Assembly: GCF_902459535.1 (NCBI RefSeq)
Contig: NZ_LR699553.1
Span: 992,001-1,056,000, forward strand
Reading direction: 5' to 3'
DNA length: 64,000 nucleotides
From: Paraburkholderia dioscoreae
Lineage (GTDB): Bacteria; Pseudomonadota; Gammaproteobacteria; Burkholderiales; Burkholderiaceae
The translations under genes and the position numbers were made by a program. Position 1 is the stretch's first letter, and each line of letters opens with the position of its first letter. A model generated the notes under the pieces. That model was not told the DNA's origin. It saw only the letters and a list, made by a program, of their open reading frames with translations, and ran no database searches. Below are positions 1-8,490 of the stretch, piece by piece.

Positions 1-238
1 AGTGATCGCGGAAGGCAACATCCATATTTACGCGCCGCTGCGCGGCCGGGCGCTGGCCGGCGTGCAGGGCAATCACGACGCGCGCATTTTCTGTACGTGT
101 CTCGAGCCGGAACTCATCTCGATCGCAGGCATCTATCGAACGACCGAGAACCCGCTGCCGGCCGACGTGCTCGGCAAGCCGGTGCAGATCTGGCTCGAAG
201 AAGAAAAGTTGATGATCGAACCACTGCGGCTCACCTGA
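1..238 (+). CDS. minC: Septum site-determining protein MinC (C-terminal part, 5' end outside window)
   Basis: This is the last 79 codons of MinC, the inhibitor of FtsZ ring assembly that acts with MinD at the membrane. The visible stretch is the C-terminal MinC beta-helix domain, with the [16 protein letters not shown] motif and an [17 protein letters not shown] segment; this domain dimerises and binds MinD. The reading frame enters from the left edge with codons in phase at base 2, so the start lies outside. The stop is followed 102 bp later by minD and then minE, the standard minCDE order of beta-proteobacteria. I see no frameshift in the visible part. Identity is secure from family motif plus context. 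Confidence 0.93.
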
Positions 239-340
239 GCGACGTGAAGCGCGCTGCCTCGATCAATCCGGGGCACGCGGCGTTTCAGGCAAATAGGGCC
301 GCACATAATTGATGAATTTGACGAACACAAGGTAAGGGTA

Positions 341-1156
341 ATGGCAAAAATCATTGTGGTGACTTCGGGCAAGGGTGGCGTGGGCAAGACGACCACGAGC
401 GCGAGTTTTGCATCGGCCCTCGCTCTGCGTGGCAGCAAAACCGCCGTGATCGACTTCGACGTCGGCCTGCGTAACCTCGACCTCATCATGGGTTGTGAAC
501 GCCGCGTGGTGTACGACCTGATCAATGTGATCCAGGGTGAAGCGAATCTGAACCAGGCGCTCATCAAGGACAAGAAGTGCGAGAACCTGTTCATCCTGCC
601 CGCGTCGCAAACGCGTGACAAGGACGCCCTCACCATGGAAGGCGTCGAGAAGGTCATCAACGACCTGATCGCGATGGATTTCGAATACATCGTCTGCGAT
701 TCGCCGGCCGGTATCGAATCGGGCGCGCTGCTCGCCATGCATTTCGCCGACGAAGCGCTGATCGTGACGAATCCGGAAGTCTCGTCGGTGCGCGACTCCG
801 ATCGTATCCTCGGCATTCTGTCGTCGAAGACCAAGCGCGCGATCGAAGGCAAGGAGCCGATCAAGGAACATCTGCTGATTACCCGCTACAACCCCAAGCG
901 CGTCAGCGAAGGCGAAATGCTGTCGCTCACCGACATCCAGGAAATCCTGCGCATCGACCTGATCGGCGTGATTCCGGAATCGGAAGCGGTGCTGCACGCA
1001 TCGAACCAGGGCTTGCCGGCGGTGCACCTGGACGGCACCGACGTGGCCGAAGCCTATAAAGACGTCGTGTCGCGTTTCCTCGGCGAGCAGAAATCGCTTC
1101 GCTTTACCGACTACCAGAAGCCCGGGCTGCTGCAGCGCCTCTTCGGCACCAAGTAA
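341..1156 (+). CDS. minD: Septum site-determining ATPase MinD
   Basis: MinD is the membrane-associated ParA/MinD-type ATPase that recruits MinC and oscillates with MinE to keep the division ring at midcell. The protein is 271 residues, the usual length. A deviant Walker A motif (SGKGGVGKTT, residues about 9-18) with the signature lysine is present, followed by DFDVGLRNLDLIMG and the switch II/Walker B segment YIVCDSPAGIESGA. The C-terminus (LLQRLFGTK) matches the short amphipathic helix that MinD uses to bind the membrane. The ATG lies behind a purine-rich AAGGTAA stretch. It sits between minC and minE, 14 bp ahead of minE, so the three are very likely cotranscribed. Confidence 0.98.
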   Translation: MAKIIVVTSGKGGVGKTTTSASFASALALRGSKTAVIDFDVGLRNLDLIMGCERRVVYDLINVIQGEANLNQALIKDKKCENLFILPASQTRDKDALTMEGVEKVINDLIAMDFEYIVCDSPAGIESGALLAMHFADEALIVTNPEVSSVRDSDRILGILSSKTKRAIEGKEPIKEHLLITRYNPKRVSEGEMLSLTDIQEILRIDLIGVIPESEAVLHASNQGLPAVHLDGTDVAEAYKDVVSRFLGEQKSLRFTDYQKPGLLQRLFGTK

Positions 1157-1170
1157 GGGGAGCGCACGTA

Positions 1171-1425
1171 ATGTCGATTCTTTCGTTTTTGCTGGGCGAG
1201 AAGAAGAAGTCCGCGTCGGTAGCGAAGGAACGCCTGCAGTTGATCATCGCGCATGAGCGCGCCGGCGGCCATGCGCCTGCCGATTACCTGCCTGCGTTGC
1301 AACGCGAACTGGTGGCCGTGATCTCGAAGTACGTGAAGATTTCCCATGAGGATATTCGCGTGAGCCTCGAACGTCAGGACGATCTCGAAGTGCTCGAGGT
1401 CAAGATCGAAATACCGCAGGCCTGA
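1171..1425 (+). CDS. minE: Cell division topological specificity factor MinE
   Basis: MinE stimulates MinD ATP hydrolysis and drives Min oscillation, restricting MinCD inhibition to the poles. The protein is 84 residues, typical of the family. The N-terminal MSILSFLLGEKK stretch matches the membrane-targeting segment, the AKERLQLIIAHER segment is the anti-MinCD region that contacts MinD, and the C-terminal half (VAVISKYVKI, LEVLEVKIEIPQA) is the dimeric topological specificity domain. A GGGGAG ribosome site lies just upstream. It directly follows minD in the same orientation. Nothing looks unusual. Confidence 0.97.
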   Translation: MSILSFLLGEKKKSASVAKERLQLIIAHERAGGHAPADYLPALQRELVAVISKYVKISHEDIRVSLERQDDLEVLEVKIEIPQA

Positions 1426-1721
1426 TCGCCGGGTCTGTTCCGTTTCGCGGCCGGTTTCATATGACGTGCCGCGCGCTTCGCTGCGGTGCGTCGGAATGAC
1501 GTGATGGGGCGAAGCGCGTGAGCGCGCCGGTTCGCGCCGCTCTGTCGTTCCTTTTTGTCGGTCCCGCTGCCTCAGTGCTTGTTCGCGCGCGCCTTGGCCT
1601 CGCGTCGAAATAATCCGTTGCACTTCAGCGCGTGGCGTTACACGCCCACGGTCAGCCATTGCATCCCCTCGCGCATTAAACGGGTAACGCCGCCTTCGGT
1701 GTTCACCTACAGAGGGACAAC

Positions 1722-2033
1722 ATGAACAAGACCTTTCGTTTGCTGCTCGCCAACGCCGTATTGATCGCCGCTGGCGCAACCGCTATGGCATCCGCTTCTG
1801 CGGCGGAAGTCGTCGTGATCGCGCCGTCCGCGCCGCCGCCGGTGCACTACGAAGCGGTGCCCGCGCCGCGTGTCGGCTACGTGTGGGATCGCGGTCACTG
1901 GCGCTGGGATCATGGCCGCTATGTGTGGATAGGCGGTCACTGGCAGGCCGCGCGCGTGGGCTATCACTGGGTGCCGGGCCACTGGGTCGCGCACGGCCCG
2001 CACTACCGCTGGGTTGAAGGCCACTGGGCGTAA
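1722..2033 (+). CDS. Secreted YXWGXW-type repeat protein
   Basis: A 103-residue exported protein of unknown biochemical role. Residues 1-28 form a signal peptide (MNKTFRLLLANAVLIAAGATA, then an ASA cleavage region). The mature part consists of tandem aromatic repeats of the type VWDRGHWRW, VWIGGHW, HWVPGHW and RWVEGHW, which places it in the BcpO-related YXWGXW repeat group common in Burkholderia. An AGAGGGAC ribosome site precedes the ATG. It is followed 136 bp downstream by a tiny lipoprotein gene, so the two could share a role in the envelope, but no function can be assigned from sequence. Confidence 0.8.
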   Translation: MNKTFRLLLANAVLIAAGATAMASASAAEVVVIAPSAPPPVHYEAVPAPRVGYVWDRGHWRWDHGRYVWIGGHWQAARVGYHWVPGHWVAHGPHYRWVEGHWA

Positions 2034-2169
2034 TTAGCGCCACAGGCTCCCACGGCTTGCGGCACGGCGCGGTGAACGCCGCGCGTGCCGCCCGTTCCAT
2101 TTCGACGACATAGGCACCGCGCATGCGCCCGGCGTAGCGCCGGCCTGCGTGTTCCAGGAAACCCTTGTG

Positions 2170-2280
2170 ATGAAAAAGAATCTGCTTCTGATCGCCGTTC
2201 TGGCGGTCATGCTGGCCGGCTGCGTCGTCGTGCCGGCGCGGCCGGTGTATCTGCGCGCGCCGGCCGTGGTCGTCTACTGA
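2170..2280 (+). CDS. Very small lipoprotein (36 aa)
   Basis: An ORF of 36 codons encoding a lipoprotein: an N-terminal KK pair, a hydrophobic core (LLLIAVLAVML) and a clear lipobox LAGC with the cysteine at residue 17, leaving only about 20 mature residues rich in Val, Pro and Tyr (VVVPARPVYLRAPAVVVY). Its stop overlaps the end of the convergent chloride transporter gene by 7 bp. Similar tiny Val/Pro-rich lipoproteins are common in Burkholderia beside YXWGXW proteins. The role is unknown; the lipobox is the main evidence that it is real. Confidence 0.6.
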   Translation: MKKNLLLIAVLAVMLAGCVVVPARPVYLRAPAVVVY

Positions 2281-3704
2281 CGCGCTGCGCCGCCGCTGTC
2301 TACGTGTGTGTCTTTGGCGGGCGGCTCATCATCGGCTTGCGTCGCGGCCGGCGCGGGCGCTTCGACTTCGGGCGCAACCGGCACCGGCGCGGGCGCCGGT
2401 TGTGCCAGCAGCGCCATATAGCGCGCCGCCAGCGACTCGTACAGCGGCGGCGCGAACAGCCGCGACACGCGGCTCGAAATCAACGCGGTGGCCATCAGCG
2501 AGATCACTAACGCGTGGCCGTTGATCATTTCCATCACGATTACGAACGAGGTGATCGGCGACTGCGTGACGGCGGCCAGATAGCCGACCATGCCGAGCGC
2601 GATCAGCATTGGTAAATCCATCGAGCCGAACACTTGATGCAGCAGATTGCCGAAGCCCGCGCCGATCGACAGCGACGGCGCGAAGATGCCGCCCGGAATG
2701 CCCGGCAGGTATGAGCCGACCATCGAGATCATTTTCATGAACGGATAAAACACCGACAACTGTGCATGCCCGTCGAGCAATCCGCGGGCTTCCGCGTAGC
2801 CGCTGCCGAACGTGGTGCCGCCCGAAATCAGGCCGACCACCGCGATTACCAAACCGCACAGCGCGGCGAACGCGACCGGCCGCTCGCCATGCAATCGACG
2901 CAGCGGCGCCGGAATCCAGCGCGCGGTATTCAGCAGCAGCCAGCCGAACGCGCCGCCTGCAAGGCCGGTGACAACCGCCGTGAGCAGCACGGCAAGCGCC
3001 ATCAGATTGGGGAAGTGCGCGCCGATCTGAATCGTGCCGAAATAGGTGTAATTGCCGTTCAAACCGAGCGCGATCACGCCGGCAATGATGATCGCCGTAA
3101 TCAGCACGCCGCTCGTGCGTGCCTCGAAGCTGCGCGTCAATTCCTCGATCGCGAAGACGATGCCGGCGAGCGGCGTGTTGAACGCGGCGGATAGACCTGC
3201 CGCCGCGCCGGCCAGCACCAGTTGCCGTTCGATCAATGCATTCGAGCGCGGATAGAGCCGTCGCAGATTGAACATCAACGCGGCTCCGACCTGCACGGTC
3301 GGACCTTCGCGGCCGATCGTGAAGCCGCCGAGAATCGCCAGAAACGACACGGCGATCTTGCCCAGCAGAATGGGAAACGACAGCAGCCGCGCTCCGTATG
3401 CGCCGGGTTTCGAGTGAAGGATAGCGATGACCTGCGGAATGCCGCTGCCTTCGGCACCGCGGAAGAATTTGCGCGTGAGCCAGACGGCGAGCGCTCCGAC
3501 CGCGGGCGTGATGAACAGGGGCGCCCACACATGCTCGTGCTGAAGGGCGCGGAATTCGCCGTAGCCCCAGTCGATCAGCCGCGCGTACAGCACCGCGACG
3601 AGGCCGACCGCGATCGCGCCGAGCCAGAAGACGCCATATTGGCGCCAGAGCCGCCTCGCGCGGCGAACGAGACTGGACGGACGGAGCGTGAGTGGCACGA
3701 ACAT
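2274..3704 (-). CDS. ClC-family chloride transporter (probable H+/Cl- antiporter)
   Basis: An integral membrane protein of the voltage-gated ClC family. All three anion-pathway signatures are present: GSGIPQV, GREGPTVQVG with the gating glutamate, and GGIFAPSLSIGAG. The FAIEEL segment supplies the internal proton glutamate (the E203 position of E. coli ClcA), which suggests an antiporter rather than a channel. I place the start at the ATG at 3704, giving 476 residues that begin shortly before the first basic/hydrophobic segment. A start at 3806 would add 34 residues with no family similarity. The C-terminal tail is Ala/Pro-rich with no CBS domains. It converges on the small lipoprotein gene. 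Confidence 0.88.
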   Translation of the reverse strand: MFVPLTLRPSSLVRRARRLWRQYGVFWLGAIAVGLVAVLYARLIDWGYGEFRALQHEHVWAPLFITPAVGALAVWLTRKFFRGAEGSGIPQVIAILHSKPGAYGARLLSFPILLGKIAVSFLAILGGFTIGREGPTVQVGAALMFNLRRLYPRSNALIERQLVLAGAAAGLSAAFNTPLAGIVFAIEELTRSFEARTSGVLITAIIIAGVIALGLNGNYTYFGTIQIGAHFPNLMALAVLLTAVVTGLAGGAFGWLLLNTARWIPAPLRRLHGERPVAFAALCGLVIAVVGLISGGTTFGSGYAEARGLLDGHAQLSVFYPFMKMISMVGSYLPGIPGGIFAPSLSIGAGFGNLLHQVFGSMDLPMLIALGMVGYLAAVTQSPITSFVIVMEMINGHALVISLMATALISSRVSRLFAPPLYESLAARYMALLAQPAPAPVPVAPEVEAPAPAATQADDEPPAKDTHVDSGGAARQ

Positions 3705-3917
3705 GAGCGAATGCTGGTGCAAAGGATGCAGTATAAGGCGCGCGACGCCCCGCGAGCCGGTATGAAAGTATTTTGAAATGGTGTAAAAGAGCTGCGTGTA
3801 AGGCATTCGATGTAACCCGCCGTATTAATGCCCGAAGTGCGCGCTGTGCGGTTCGGCAGAGGTCATCGCATTCGTCGGCTAAAATGTTTTGATGTTCGAA
3901 CAACTCACAGGTCTTCA

Positions 3918-4922
3918 ATGAAGCGAGTCCTTATCGTCAAGGTCACTTCACTCGGCGATATCGTGCAGGCTTTGCCCGTCGTCGCCGATATCAAACGCGC
4001 GTTTCCCGGCGTTCAGGTGGATTGGGCCGCCGACGAAGCATTCGCCGAAGTAGTGCACTGGAGCGAGAACGTGGACCGCGTGCTATGCGCGCCGCTGCGC
4101 CGCTTCAAGAAGGCGCGCCGGTGGGCCGATTTCAAATCGATCTGGGCGTCGATCGCCGAACTGCGCGCCTACCGCTACGATTTCATCATCGACATTCAGG
4201 GCGTGTACAAAAGCGCGATCATCGCGTTTCTGGCGCGTTCGTCGCGGCGCATCGGCTATCAGGCTCCGGATCTCGGCGAACGCGGCGCCGCGTTCGCTTA
4301 CACCGGGCGGTTCGCCCGGCGTCCGCAGTGCAATGCATGGCACGGCATGCGGATCAGTGCGGGCGAGGCGCTCGGCTACGAGATAGAAGGCCCGGCTGTG
4401 TTCAAACTGCGGCTGCCGGAGTCCACCGGGCTTCCGTTCGTCTCGAATGGCGCACCGGTCGCGGCGTTCTTTCACGCCACCTCGAAAGACGACAAGAAAT
4501 GGCCGGTGACCCATTGGGTGGCGATCGGCCGCGAGTTGACGCAGCGCGGTTTTCAACTGGTGCTGCCGTGGGGCTCGGAAGGCGAGCGGATCGAAGCGGA
4601 GCAGATCGCGGCGCAGTTGCCGGGCGCGACGGTGCTGCCGAAAATGAGCGTGACCGAAATCGCGCAGATGATCGACGCGTGCGCCCTCGTGATCGGCACG
4701 GACACCGGCTTCGTCCATCTTGCGCACGCGCTGCAAAAGCGCACGGTGATGATCTTCGTGGCGACCCCGCCCGCGCATTACGGCATCGAATCGCCGTTCC
4801 GCTCCATCTCGATCGGTGACGGCCAGTCAGTGCCGTCCGTTAGCGCCGCGCTCGCGGCAATCGACTACGTTCACACCGAGCCGCATGACGTGGCCGTGCA
4901 ACACGGTTCGGCCGCTGCCTGA
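3918..4922 (+). CDS. waaC: Lipopolysaccharide heptosyltransferase I (GT9 family)
   Basis: Adds the first L-glycero-D-manno-heptose to Kdo in the inner core of LPS, working on the cytoplasmic face of the inner membrane. The protein begins MKRVLIVKVTSLGDIVQALP, the GT9 N-terminal motif with the conserved catalytic-site SLGD. It continues with DFIIDIQGVYKSAI, HATSKDDKKWP and the nucleotide-sugar loop VIGTDTGFVHLAHAL. I chose the ATG at 3918 because the family N-terminus starts exactly there; an upstream in-frame start at 3828 adds unrelated residues. The length of 334 residues is typical. It stands alone here rather than in a waa cluster. Heptosyltransferase I fits better than II because of the SKDDKKWP motif. 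Confidence 0.85.
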   Translation: MKRVLIVKVTSLGDIVQALPVVADIKRAFPGVQVDWAADEAFAEVVHWSENVDRVLCAPLRRFKKARRWADFKSIWASIAELRAYRYDFIIDIQGVYKSAIIAFLARSSRRIGYQAPDLGERGAAFAYTGRFARRPQCNAWHGMRISAGEALGYEIEGPAVFKLRLPESTGLPFVSNGAPVAAFFHATSKDDKKWPVTHWVAIGRELTQRGFQLVLPWGSEGERIEAEQIAAQLPGATVLPKMSVTEIAQMIDACALVIGTDTGFVHLAHALQKRTVMIFVATPPAHYGIESPFRSISIGDGQSVPSVSAALAAIDYVHTEPHDVAVQHGSAAA

Positions 4923-5454
4923 GCGCCGGGTCTCTCCGTCTTTCTTGCGCAATCGTTTGCCCGAAAAGAAAAGAGGCGTGACGTGCAGTCCGCCCGATCA
5001 AACGGGCGCTGCCTCGTAACGCCTCCGAAAAACGCCCGCGTCGGGGAACAGCGGGCAGAGAGGAACCGCGGCGCCGCGCATTACACGCCTGTTAAATCTG
5101 TCGCTTTTCGTTGAGTACCTAATTGGCTTACTCGCGCATTTTTCGCGCGATGCAAAAGCAGCCTTGTCGCGTGCCTGATCGCATGCACGCTCGCCGGCAT
5201 TTTCATTTGCACGGCGTATGCACCGCTAGCAAGGCTCGCGCCGGACCGGCACGTTCAAACAAGTATAGGTGGTGTTTTCCTCTGATATGAATTCGTCGTG
5301 GTCGCGCTTCGGATGCAGCCCGTGGCGCGCCTCGATCATGTAACACCGCCGTGATCTTCCCTTACAAATGGCAACGCTTGCGCGAGGCGCCGTCGTGTTC
5401 AATCGAGTCATTCGGGGTTTCGGCTCGAATGACTCTGACTCGATGGAGAACAAT
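4923..5454. other. Intergenic region without recognised gene
   Basis: About 530 bp between waaC and a small lipoprotein gene. It contains a short perfect hairpin at 4991-5008 (CGCCCG, loop ATCAAA, CGGGCG) without a following T-run, so at most a weak end to waaC transcription. I see no convincing coding region, tRNA or mobile element; the promoter of the downstream lipoprotein gene presumably lies in the last 150 bp. Confidence 0.5.
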
Positions 5455-5589
5455 ATGAAACGTTTAATCTTGAGCCTGATCGCAGGCACGCTGCTCGCAA
5501 CGGCACTCGGTGGCTGCATCGTCGCACCGGCACCGGGCTATTACGGCGGTGGTGGGTACTACCACCACGGCGGCTATTACTACCGGTAA
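5455..5589 (+). CDS. Small Gly/Tyr/His-rich lipoprotein
   Basis: A 44-residue lipoprotein. The chosen ATG at 5455 follows a GGAG ribosome site at 5445-5448. The signal peptide is MKRLILSLIAGTLLATALGG with lipobox LGGC and the lipidated cysteine at residue 21. The mature part is about 24 residues, ending in a glycine/tyrosine/histidine run (YYGGGGYYHHGGYYYR), a composition that could bind metal or be structural. An upstream in-frame start at 5368 would place the signal sequence inside the protein and is rejected. Function is unknown. Confidence 0.65.
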   Translation: MKRLILSLIAGTLLATALGGCIVAPAPGYYGGGGYYHHGGYYYR

Positions 5590-5607
5590 CTACTCCGGTT
5601 AAGTGCC

Positions 5608-5630
5608 GCGGCGCCGAAGGAGGGCGCCGC
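5608..5630. terminator. Hairpin between convergent small genes
   Basis: Perfect 8-bp GC-rich inverted repeat (GCGGCGCC at 5608-5615, GGCGCCGC at 5623-5630, 7-base loop) lying between the converging lipoprotein gene and the small membrane protein gene. No T-run follows on either strand, so termination is only a reasonable guess. Confidence 0.35.
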
Positions 5631-5644
5631 GACATTCGTCCGCG

Positions 5645-5824
5645 TCAGGCCAGCAGCATTTCGAACGCGACTACGGCGGCGATGGCCGCCGCATTCGCAG
5701 CCAACGCTTCCACGACAATGCCTTTCCATGTCGCCGGTCGAAAGCGCAATGCAAGCAGCAGCGAACATAGCAGCGCCAGCGCAATGATCATGACGATATC
5801 CGCGTTGTGGAGATGAATGTTCAT
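5645..5824 (-). CDS. Small two-helix inner membrane protein (59 aa)
   Basis: A short protein made of two hydrophobic segments, ADIVMIIALALLCSLLLALRF (about residues 9-29) and VVEALAANAAAIAAVVAFEML (about 36-56), separated by a short positively charged loop (RPATWKG). The start at 5824 is set by a strong GGGAGG ribosome site on the minus strand 5-6 bp upstream; a start at 5872 has no such support and precedes the natural N-terminus. It is probably an inner membrane protein of unknown role. Conserved small proteins of this kind occur in Burkholderia, but I cannot name a family. Confidence 0.6.
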   Translation of the reverse strand: MNIHLHNADIVMIIALALLCSLLLALRFRPATWKGIVVEALAANAAAIAAVVAFEMLLA

Positions 5825-5952
5825 CCGTGCCTCCCTGCTCGCCATAGGGTTATTGGAGTCGAGTATAGGCATGTCAAAAAGACGCGCAAGGCAGGGAATT
5901 TACTCAGGAATGCTCGGCAAGCAGCGGGTGTAAAGCGGGGAGGGGGACTGTA

Positions 5953-5985
5953 CCGCCGCGGCGCGAGAATCGCACGCCGCGGCGG
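5953..5985 (-). terminator. 11-bp perfect hairpin downstream of the MHS transporter gene
   Basis: CCGCCGCGGCG at 5953-5963 pairs perfectly with CGCCGCGGCGG at 5975-5985 around an 11-base loop, 42 bp beyond the stop of the transporter gene on the minus strand. There is no T-run, so it may be a terminator of the GC-hairpin type or an mRNA 3'-end stabiliser. Confidence 0.45.
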
Positions 5986-6026
5986 CACTGGGAGAGCGGG
6001 GCGCCAATCCAGTCTGGCGCCTCACA

Positions 6027-7334
6027 TTACATCAGCCGCGTGTCGCGCGTTTCGCGCATGCACAGCACGCCGATCATGCTGACGGCCGCGGCAATCGACA
6101 CATACGCGCCGACCCAAGGCAAGCCGCCGCGCGCGGCCAGCATCTGGGCAATATACGGCGCCACGGACGCGCCGAGAATCCCGCCCAGGTTATACGCCAC
6201 ACCCGCGCCGGTATAGCGCACGTTGGTCGGAAACAGCTCCGGCAGCAGCGCGCCCATCGGCGCGAAGGTCACGCCCATCAGGAACAGTTCGATGACGAGG
6301 AACAGCAGCACCAGCGGCGTCTGTCCGCTGCCGAGCAGCGGCGCCATCGTGAAGCCCGACAGGATCGCCGCGATGATGCCGACGATCAGCACCGGCTTGC
6401 GCCCATAGCGGTCGGCGGCCCAGGCCGAGAGCGGCGTGGCGAGCGCCATGAACACCACGGCGATGCACAGCAGACCGAGGAACGTCGGCCGCGGAATATG
6501 CAGCACGGACACGCCGTACGACAGCGAAAACGTGGTGGCGTTGTAGAACAGCGTGTAGCAGACCACCATCGCGAGCGCGCCGAGGAGAGTGGGCAGCCAG
6601 TGTTGCGACAACAGCGTGGCGATCGGCACCTTGACGCGTTCCTTGCGGTCGATCGCCGCCTGGAACGCGGGCGTCTCGGCGATTTTCAGGCGCACGTACA
6701 AGCCGAGCGCGACCAGCACGGCGCTCACGAGGAACGGCACGCGCCAGCCCCAGCTGCGGAATTGCTCGTCGCTCAGGGACAGCGCCAGCGCGAAGAACAG
6801 GCCGTTGGAAGCCAGAAAACCGATCGACGGCCCGAGTTGCGGGAACATCCCGAACCAGCCGCGTTTGCCGGCCGGCGCATTCTCGGTGGCGAGCAGCGCC
6901 GCGCCGCCCCATTCGCCGCCGAGGCCGATGCCCTGGCCGAAACGCAGGATGCACAACAGGATCGGCGCCAGGCTGCCGATCGAATCGTAGCCCGGCACGA
7001 AGCCGATCAGCGTGGTGGACAGGCCCATCACCAGCAGCGACGCGACCAGCGTCGACTTCCGGCCGATCCGGTCGCCGAAGTGGCCGAACAGGAACGAGCC
7101 GATCGGCCGCGCGACGAAGGCGATGCCGAACGTGACGAAGGCCGACAAGGCCTGAGCCGTGGCCGAGCCGTGCGGGAAAAACACCGGCCCGATGACGAGC
7201 GCCGCGGCGGTCGCATAGACGTAAAAATCGTAGAACTCGATCGCGGTGCCGATAAAGCTCGCGAAGATGATCCGCGAACTCTTGTTCTGCCCGGCCGCAT
7301 TGGGCTGGGCTGCGGAAATCGGCGAAGTGGACAT
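6027..7334 (-). CDS. MFS transporter, metabolite:H+ symporter (MHS/ShiA-like) family
   Basis: A 435-residue, 12-helix major facilitator transporter of the MHS branch, which imports organic acids such as shikimate, citrate, alpha-ketoglutarate or proline/betaine with protons. Family hallmarks are GTAIEFYDFYVYATAAAL in helix 1, the loop motif GHFGDRIGRKSTLV between helices 2 and 3, GLGGEWGGAALLATE in helix 5, and the second repeat AADRYGRKPVLIVG. The ATG at 7334 lies behind a GGAG site. The gene is monocistronic, with a hairpin downstream. Substrate cannot be deduced from the sequence alone; a plain shikimate or dicarboxylate carrier are equal possibilities. Confidence 0.85.
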   Translation of the reverse strand: MSTSPISAAQPNAAGQNKSSRIIFASFIGTAIEFYDFYVYATAAALVIGPVFFPHGSATAQALSAFVTFGIAFVARPIGSFLFGHFGDRIGRKSTLVASLLVMGLSTTLIGFVPGYDSIGSLAPILLCILRFGQGIGLGGEWGGAALLATENAPAGKRGWFGMFPQLGPSIGFLASNGLFFALALSLSDEQFRSWGWRVPFLVSAVLVALGLYVRLKIAETPAFQAAIDRKERVKVPIATLLSQHWLPTLLGALAMVVCYTLFYNATTFSLSYGVSVLHIPRPTFLGLLCIAVVFMALATPLSAWAADRYGRKPVLIVGIIAAILSGFTMAPLLGSGQTPLVLLFLVIELFLMGVTFAPMGALLPELFPTNVRYTGAGVAYNLGGILGASVAPYIAQMLAARGGLPWVGAYVSIAAAVSMIGVLCMRETRDTRLM

Positions 7335-7832
7335 GCAGGGTCTCCAAATGTCGTGATGCCGCGAGGCGGCCGGTTCGTGAGCCGGTTGTGCGCGTGTGGG
7401 CGGCGTCCTTGTTTAAGTTCGTGTGCCTTGCTCGCTTGGCGGCCGGTGGAACGGCTACGCGCGGCGCGGGCGACGAAGCAACAGCTTACAACGGCAGCCG
7501 GCGAAGTTCGCCCGCGCAAGCGGCCATACCAGGGCAATAACCAGGCGGGTTGCGTGACGCGTGCGACCAACAACGCAAGGCGGCGAATGCCGCGCGAAGG
7601 CGCTGAACGTTGGCGATCAGGGCAAGCGCGCGCATCGCCCATCAAGCAGGCGGCGCTCGCGGATGGCGCAGCGGCGCTGCAATCGGGCTCTTGCCGCGCC
7701 GGCGGGTGAGCGGGCGGCGTGAGCCATGCCGGAAGGCTCCGGCGCGGGGAATCGGAAAATTATAGCGAGCACGGCTGTGGCGCAGCAAGGCGGCCGGGTT
7801 CGCCGCTTGCCTCGGGCGAGGCGAGCGCGCGT
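7335..7832. other. Intergenic region without recognised gene
   Basis: About 500 bp between two minus-strand genes. Several reading frames are open because of high GC content, but none shows a ribosome site, recognisable domain or plausible protein composition. The promoter of the MHS transporter must lie in the left part. Confidence 0.5.
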
Positions 7833-8369
7833 TCAATCGATGTTTTGCGCCTGCGGTGAGGCGAGCTCGCGGAGCTGGAATTTGCCGTCGTCGTTGAAGA
7901 GCCAGTCTTCGAACAGCTCCAGCTGGCCACGGCCGTTCAGCAATCTGCCGGGCGGTTGCGGCAGTGGCGCGGCACGGCGCAAGGTGGCGAGCGCGGTGCT
8001 TTCGGCTTCGTCGTCGCCGTTAGTGCGGTACACCGACGACTCCACTACGCGCCCGTTACGATCCACCGTGAACGACACCACCACCAGCGAGCGCAGCATG
8101 GCTTGCGGCGTGCCGCGCAACACATAAGACGGATTGCGTTCGATGATGCGTCGGGCCACCGCATCGCGGTACTGGTCGAGCGCCGCGCTGTTGATGGCGG
8201 CCGCGGGCGTCGAGACGACCGGACGCGGCGGCGGCGTGATCGTGCAGCCGGCTACGGCGATGCCCAGCGCCACGGCGAGCAGCATGCCGCGCATGGGAGC
8301 CGGCCGGACACGCAGGCCTGACGCACGGCGTGCGGTGAGGCAGAGAAGGTGACGTGTGCGCTTGAGCAT
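7833..8369 (-). CDS. TonB C-terminal-like lipoprotein
   Basis: An envelope lipoprotein carrying a TonB_C-like domain. The lipobox VAGC follows a hydrophobic stretch (MLLAVALGIAVAGC). The mature part begins TITPPPRPVVSTP, followed by a domain with the pattern of TonB C-termini: RSLVVVSFTVDRNGRVVESSVYR, then ESTALATLRRAAPLPQPP. Start choice is uncertain: ATG at 8369, GTG at 8384, or an internal ATG at 8294 that gives the most canonical 17-residue signal peptide; none has a strong ribosome site. It lacks the long Pro-rich spacer of true TonB and has no exbBD neighbours, so it may transmit or bind something other than iron-receptor energy. Confidence 0.72.
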   Translation of the reverse strand: MLKRTRHLLCLTARRASGLRVRPAPMRGMLLAVALGIAVAGCTITPPPRPVVSTPAAAINSAALDQYRDAVARRIIERNPSYVLRGTPQAMLRSLVVVSFTVDRNGRVVESSVYRTNGDDEAESTALATLRRAAPLPQPPGRLLNGRGQLELFEDWLFNDDGKFQLRELASPQAQNID

Positions 8370-8455
8370 CGTCGGAGAAAACACGGGACAGGGTCTAACT
8401 CGATGGTAGTCAAAAAGCGCCAGGAAGCAATTGGCGTTCGCCCGTGGTTTGTGGC

Positions 8456-8484
8456 TTGACCCTTGTAATAGGCTGAAATATGGC
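8456..8484 (+). promoter_or_regulatory. Sigma-70-type promoter for a candidate small RNA
   Basis: TTGACC at 8456-8461, a 17-bp spacer, and TATGGC at 8479-8484 match the -35/-10 pattern well, with a predicted transcript start near 8490-8493. No protein-coding gene with a ribosome site follows; instead a hairpin and an intrinsic terminator lie 40-100 bp downstream. Confidence 0.5.
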
Positions 8485-8490
8485 CGGATT

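Noticed and set aside
133..1027. Long minus-strand open frames opposite minD
   Set aside because: They run antisense through the well-supported minD gene and have no ribosome site or recognisable protein pattern.
3705..3806. 34-residue N-terminal extension of the ClC transporter
   Set aside because: The added residues match no family feature; similarity begins near the ATG at 3704. Neither start has a strong ribosome site, so this is a judgement.
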